Shown: in pieces, positions 5,250 through 6,679 of the stretch
Position numbering within the stretch: the stretch's first letter is position 1
How the letters are laid out: each line of letters begins with the position of its first letter
From: Candidatus Roizmanbacteria bacterium RIFCSPHIGHO2_02_FULL_43_11
GTDB lineage: Bacteria; Patescibacteriota; Microgenomatia; UBA1406; HO2-37-13b
Direction of reading: 5' to 3'
DNA length: 6,679 bases
Assembly: GCA_001789515.1 (NCBI GenBank)
Contig: MFZT01000018.1
Span: 996-7,674 of the forward strand
Notes under the pieces: model-generated
Databases searched by the model: none
What the model was told of the DNA's origin: nothing
The model's input: the letters and a program-made list of their open reading frames with translations, nothing else
Translations under genes and position numbers: made by a program

Positions 5250-5369
5250 CTGGGCCTCTGACGAGCGCCTAATGGCCGTCTGACAAACCCGTGATGGGTA
5301 CTTGATAGCCGCCTGACGAACCCGTGACAGCCGCCTGACTGGCGCTCGATGGGGTGCCCGATGAAGCCC
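5247..5369. repeat. 11-bp degenerate tandem array between tatD and ychF
   Basis: A TGA-like triplet recurs at 5247, 5259, 5270 (TAA), 5281, 5292, 5303, 5314, 5325, 5336, 5347 (CGA) and 5359 (CGA). The spacing is 11 bp except for one 12-bp step at each end. The approximate consensus is TGAYGRSCGCC. The best pair, 5275-5294 and 5308-5327, matches at 18 of 20. The first TGA is the tatD stop. Inverted segments are nested across it: CTGGGC/GCCCAG (5250-5255, 5366-5371), CGAGCGCC/GGCGCTCG (5262-5269, 5341-5348), and a small central hairpin ACCC-GTGAT-GGGT (5287-5299). This could help stop transcription from both sides, but no poly-T tract supports a classic terminator. Confidence 0.85.
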
Positions 5370-5379
5370 AGCACAAAAA

Positions 5380-6465
5380 TTACTTCTGCGCTCCGACCTT
5401 AAAATCTACGACATCACCGTCTTTCATAATATATTCCTTTCCAGCAAAGGTGGCGAGGCCTTTCTCTCGGGCGCCTTGCCATCCTCCAGCCTGGATAAAT
5501 GCGTGGTAGGGGACAATTTCTGCTTTGATGAAATGTCGCTCAAAATCGGTATGGATGACCCCTGCGGCTTGGGGGGCGCGAGTTCCGGCGGGTATGGTCC
5601 ATGCACGGACCTCCTTGGGGCCGGCTGTAAGAAAAGAAATAAGCTGAAGTTTATGGTAGGCTGCTGTGACAAGTCTCCCAAGGCTGGTTTCCTGTAAACC
5701 ATACTGTTTGAGATATTCTTTCTGATCATCTCCAGGCAATGTGGATAACTCCTGTTCAAGATGTGCGCAGATCATCACAGAATCCTGATCAGAAGGAAGA
5801 ATCTCGTGAATTTTTTCCAAAGTACTCTTTTCGTCGGTGAGTTGTTTTTCTGAAACATTACATACGTACAGAACAGGTTTCAAGGTCAAAAGATTAAACA
5901 TTCCTACACTTTGTTTTTCCTCATCTGAGAGCCCCATATCTCGTACTGATGTGCCAGCATTTAAGGCATTCATCACTTTCTGAATTACCTCCCAGCGTGA
6001 AATGTCTTCCTGAGAAGCTGCTCCTTTTGGCTCTTTTTGGTTAGACAAAACAGAGATGTCAGCAAGCATAAGCTCGGTTTCAATGGTTTGCATATCAGAG
6101 AGGGGATCTAGTTTTTCGTGGATATGTGTGATGTTCGTGTCTTCAAAAAGGCGAACGACATGACACACAAGCGCGGTTTCCCGTATATGCGAAAGAAACT
6201 TATTTCCAAGTCCTTCCCCTTCTGAAGCCCCGCGGACGAGTCCGGCGATGTCATAAAATTCAATTGCTGCGGGAATAATCATGTTAGTGTCGACAACTTT
6301 TGCAAGCTCTGGAAGACGTGCATCTGGCACTGCAATAACCCCAACATTTGGCTCAATTGTGCAGAATGGGTAGTTAGCAACATCAGCAACCTGCTTTTTC
6401 AGAAGGGCGTTGAAGATGGTCGATTTTCCTACGTTGGGGAGACCGACGATTCCTACTTTGAGCAT
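5380..6465 (-). CDS. ychF: YchF/OLA1-family P-loop NTPase
   Basis: The 361-aa length matches the family (E. coli 363). Motifs in order are G1 GLPNVGKST (8-16), the G2 region YPFCTIEPN (32-40), G3 DIAGLV (72-77), EGEGLGNKFLSHIRE (82-96), HVVRLFEDTNITH (102-114), a helical coiled-coil arm at about 120-190 and NVSE (203-206), the changed G4 that goes with ATP preference. The C-terminal TGS domain runs from about 275 (FLTAGPKEVRAWTIPAGTRAPQAAGVIHTDFERHFIKAE). YchF is a cytoplasmic ribosome-associated NTPase linked to stress response and start-codon control. The usual FERGFI is FERHFI here, a Gly to His change. It is a single-gene unit with its own promoter, convergent with tatD. Confidence 0.97.
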   Translation of the reverse strand: MLKVGIVGLPNVGKSTIFNALLKKQVADVANYPFCTIEPNVGVIAVPDARLPELAKVVDTNMIIPAAIEFYDIAGLVRGASEGEGLGNKFLSHIRETALVCHVVRLFEDTNITHIHEKLDPLSDMQTIETELMLADISVLSNQKEPKGAASQEDISRWEVIQKVMNALNAGTSVRDMGLSDEEKQSVGMFNLLTLKPVLYVCNVSEKQLTDEKSTLEKIHEILPSDQDSVMICAHLEQELSTLPGDDQKEYLKQYGLQETSLGRLVTAAYHKLQLISFLTAGPKEVRAWTIPAGTRAPQAAGVIHTDFERHFIKAEIVPYHAFIQAGGWQGAREKGLATFAGKEYIMKDGDVVDFKVGAQK

Positions 6466-6474
6466 ATGCAGCCT

Positions 6475-6504
6475 ATTATATCAGCAATCTCACTACAATC
6501 CCAA
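6475..6504 (-). promoter_or_regulatory. Promoter of ychF
   Basis: On the minus strand TTGGGA (6504-6499) is four of six to the -35 consensus. An 18-nt spacer and TATAAT (6480-6475) with a TGA extension (TGn) follow. The ATG is 9 nt downstream, so the leader would be about three nucleotides or none. Confidence 0.65.
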
Positions 6505-6549
6505 AAAGTCCTTGGCCCTCAACCGCTTCATAAATATTTCATAATCAGT

Positions 6550-6558
6550 TGGTATGAT
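6550..6558 (+). promoter_or_regulatory. Extended -10 promoter of the right-edge gene
   Basis: TGG-TATGAT (6550-6558) is an extended -10 with one mismatch. The ATG at 6567 follows after 8 nt, the same geometry as the other units in the window. The -35 is unclear. In the rest of 6466-6549, apart from the two promoters, I see no gene. Confidence 0.45.
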
Positions 6559-6566
6559 GCTCTTCG

Positions 6567-6679
6567 ATGGTATACATATATCCACTTTTTATTGTCATTT
6601 CAGATTTTTGTATCAATCTGTCTGCTGGTTTACTCGGGACAGCCTTTATCAGGTTGTTTGTATTGAAACCTGCCGTAAA
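6567..6679 (+). CDS. N-terminus of a small membrane protein, cut by window edge
   Basis: Thirty-seven codons from the ATG at 6567 stay open to the right edge: MVYIYPLFIV ISDFCINLSA, then GLLGTAFIRL FVLKPAV. The segment is strongly hydrophobic from about residue 3 to 33, with an Asp-Phe-x-Ile-Asn-Leu-Ser-Ala-Gly turn. I have an impression, from memory only, that small Patescibacteria membrane proteins carry a similar NLSAG segment. The function is unknown. It is divergent from ychF and has a -10 box 8 nt upstream, which supports it as a real start. An overlapping longer frame from 6466 on the same strand would begin inside the ychF promoter and is less likely. Confidence 0.5.
   Translation, partial: MVYIYPLFIVISDFCINLSAGLLGTAFIRLFVLKPAV

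Noticed and set aside
320..6465. Alternative genetic code (TGA as glycine)
   Set aside because: TGA ends rpiB, the transposase and tatD at sensible family lengths, and no gene needs TGA read through.
6493..6590. Minus-strand frame of about 30 codons ending at TAG upstream of ychF
   Set aside because: Short, only a GTG start near an upstream stop, no promoter and no recognised similarity; probably chance.
6466..6666. 66-codon plus-strand frame next to ychF
   Set aside because: It starts inside the ychF promoter, has no promoter of its own, and overlaps the better supported frame at 6567.
6650..6679. CRISPR-like ATTGAAAC motif and inverted CAGGTT/AACCTG at the right edge
   Set aside because: Only one copy is present and the window ends; a repeat array cannot be claimed without a second unit beyond 6679.

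Overview
The window looks like a chromosomal piece of a small-genome bacterium, most probably a Patescibacteria/CPR member. This is an inference, not a proof. It rests on a TatD, an RpiB and an Rpe that each carry extra low-complexity segments, a secreted clan GH-A-like protein ending in a dockerin-type calcium loop, a single intact REP-associated (Y1) transposase, and very compact promoters with almost no 5' leaders. TGA ends rpiB, the transposase gene and tatD, so code 25 (TGA = Gly) is excluded.

Layout, left to right: (1) the N-terminus of a penicillin-binding protein 2 reads out of the left edge on the minus strand. (2) It is divergent from a 584-aa exported protein with a GH-A-type barrel, an Ig-like domain, a second beta domain and an EF-hand/dockerin-like tail (320-2074). 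(3) A convergent junction (2065-2272) holds a G-rich purine array and a 22-bp tandem repeat. (4) A minus-strand operon follows, rpiB then rpe, with an ATGA overlap (3603-2252). (5) A short divergent spacer carries a 13-bp-arm palindrome. (6) The Y1/REP-type transposase and tatD run on the plus strand and overlap by 11 nt (3674-5249). (7) The next convergent junction is filled by an 11-bp tandem array (5247-5369). (8) ychF is on the minus strand (6465-5380). (9) A partial plus-strand gene for a small membrane protein begins at 6567 and runs off the right edge.

The genes do not form one pathway. RpiB and Rpe act side by side in the non-oxidative pentose phosphate route (ribulose-5-P to ribose-5-P and to xylulose-5-P). 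PBP2 and the secreted protein face the cell surface, TatD is a metal-dependent nuclease, and YchF is a translation-linked P-loop NTPase.

The most interesting signals are in the spacers. A TATAAT-type -10 box lies only 6-9 nt before the ATG of five transcription units, which predicts leaderless or nearly leaderless mRNAs. Three gene ends have their stop codon inside the first unit of a different tandem repeat. A 22-nt motif that includes the tatD start codon is repeated upstream of the transposase gene, as if the transposase sits inside a duplicated tatD start. Three neighbouring housekeeping enzymes (RpiB, Rpe, TatD) each carry an extra Ser/Lys/Pro/Gln-rich segment.
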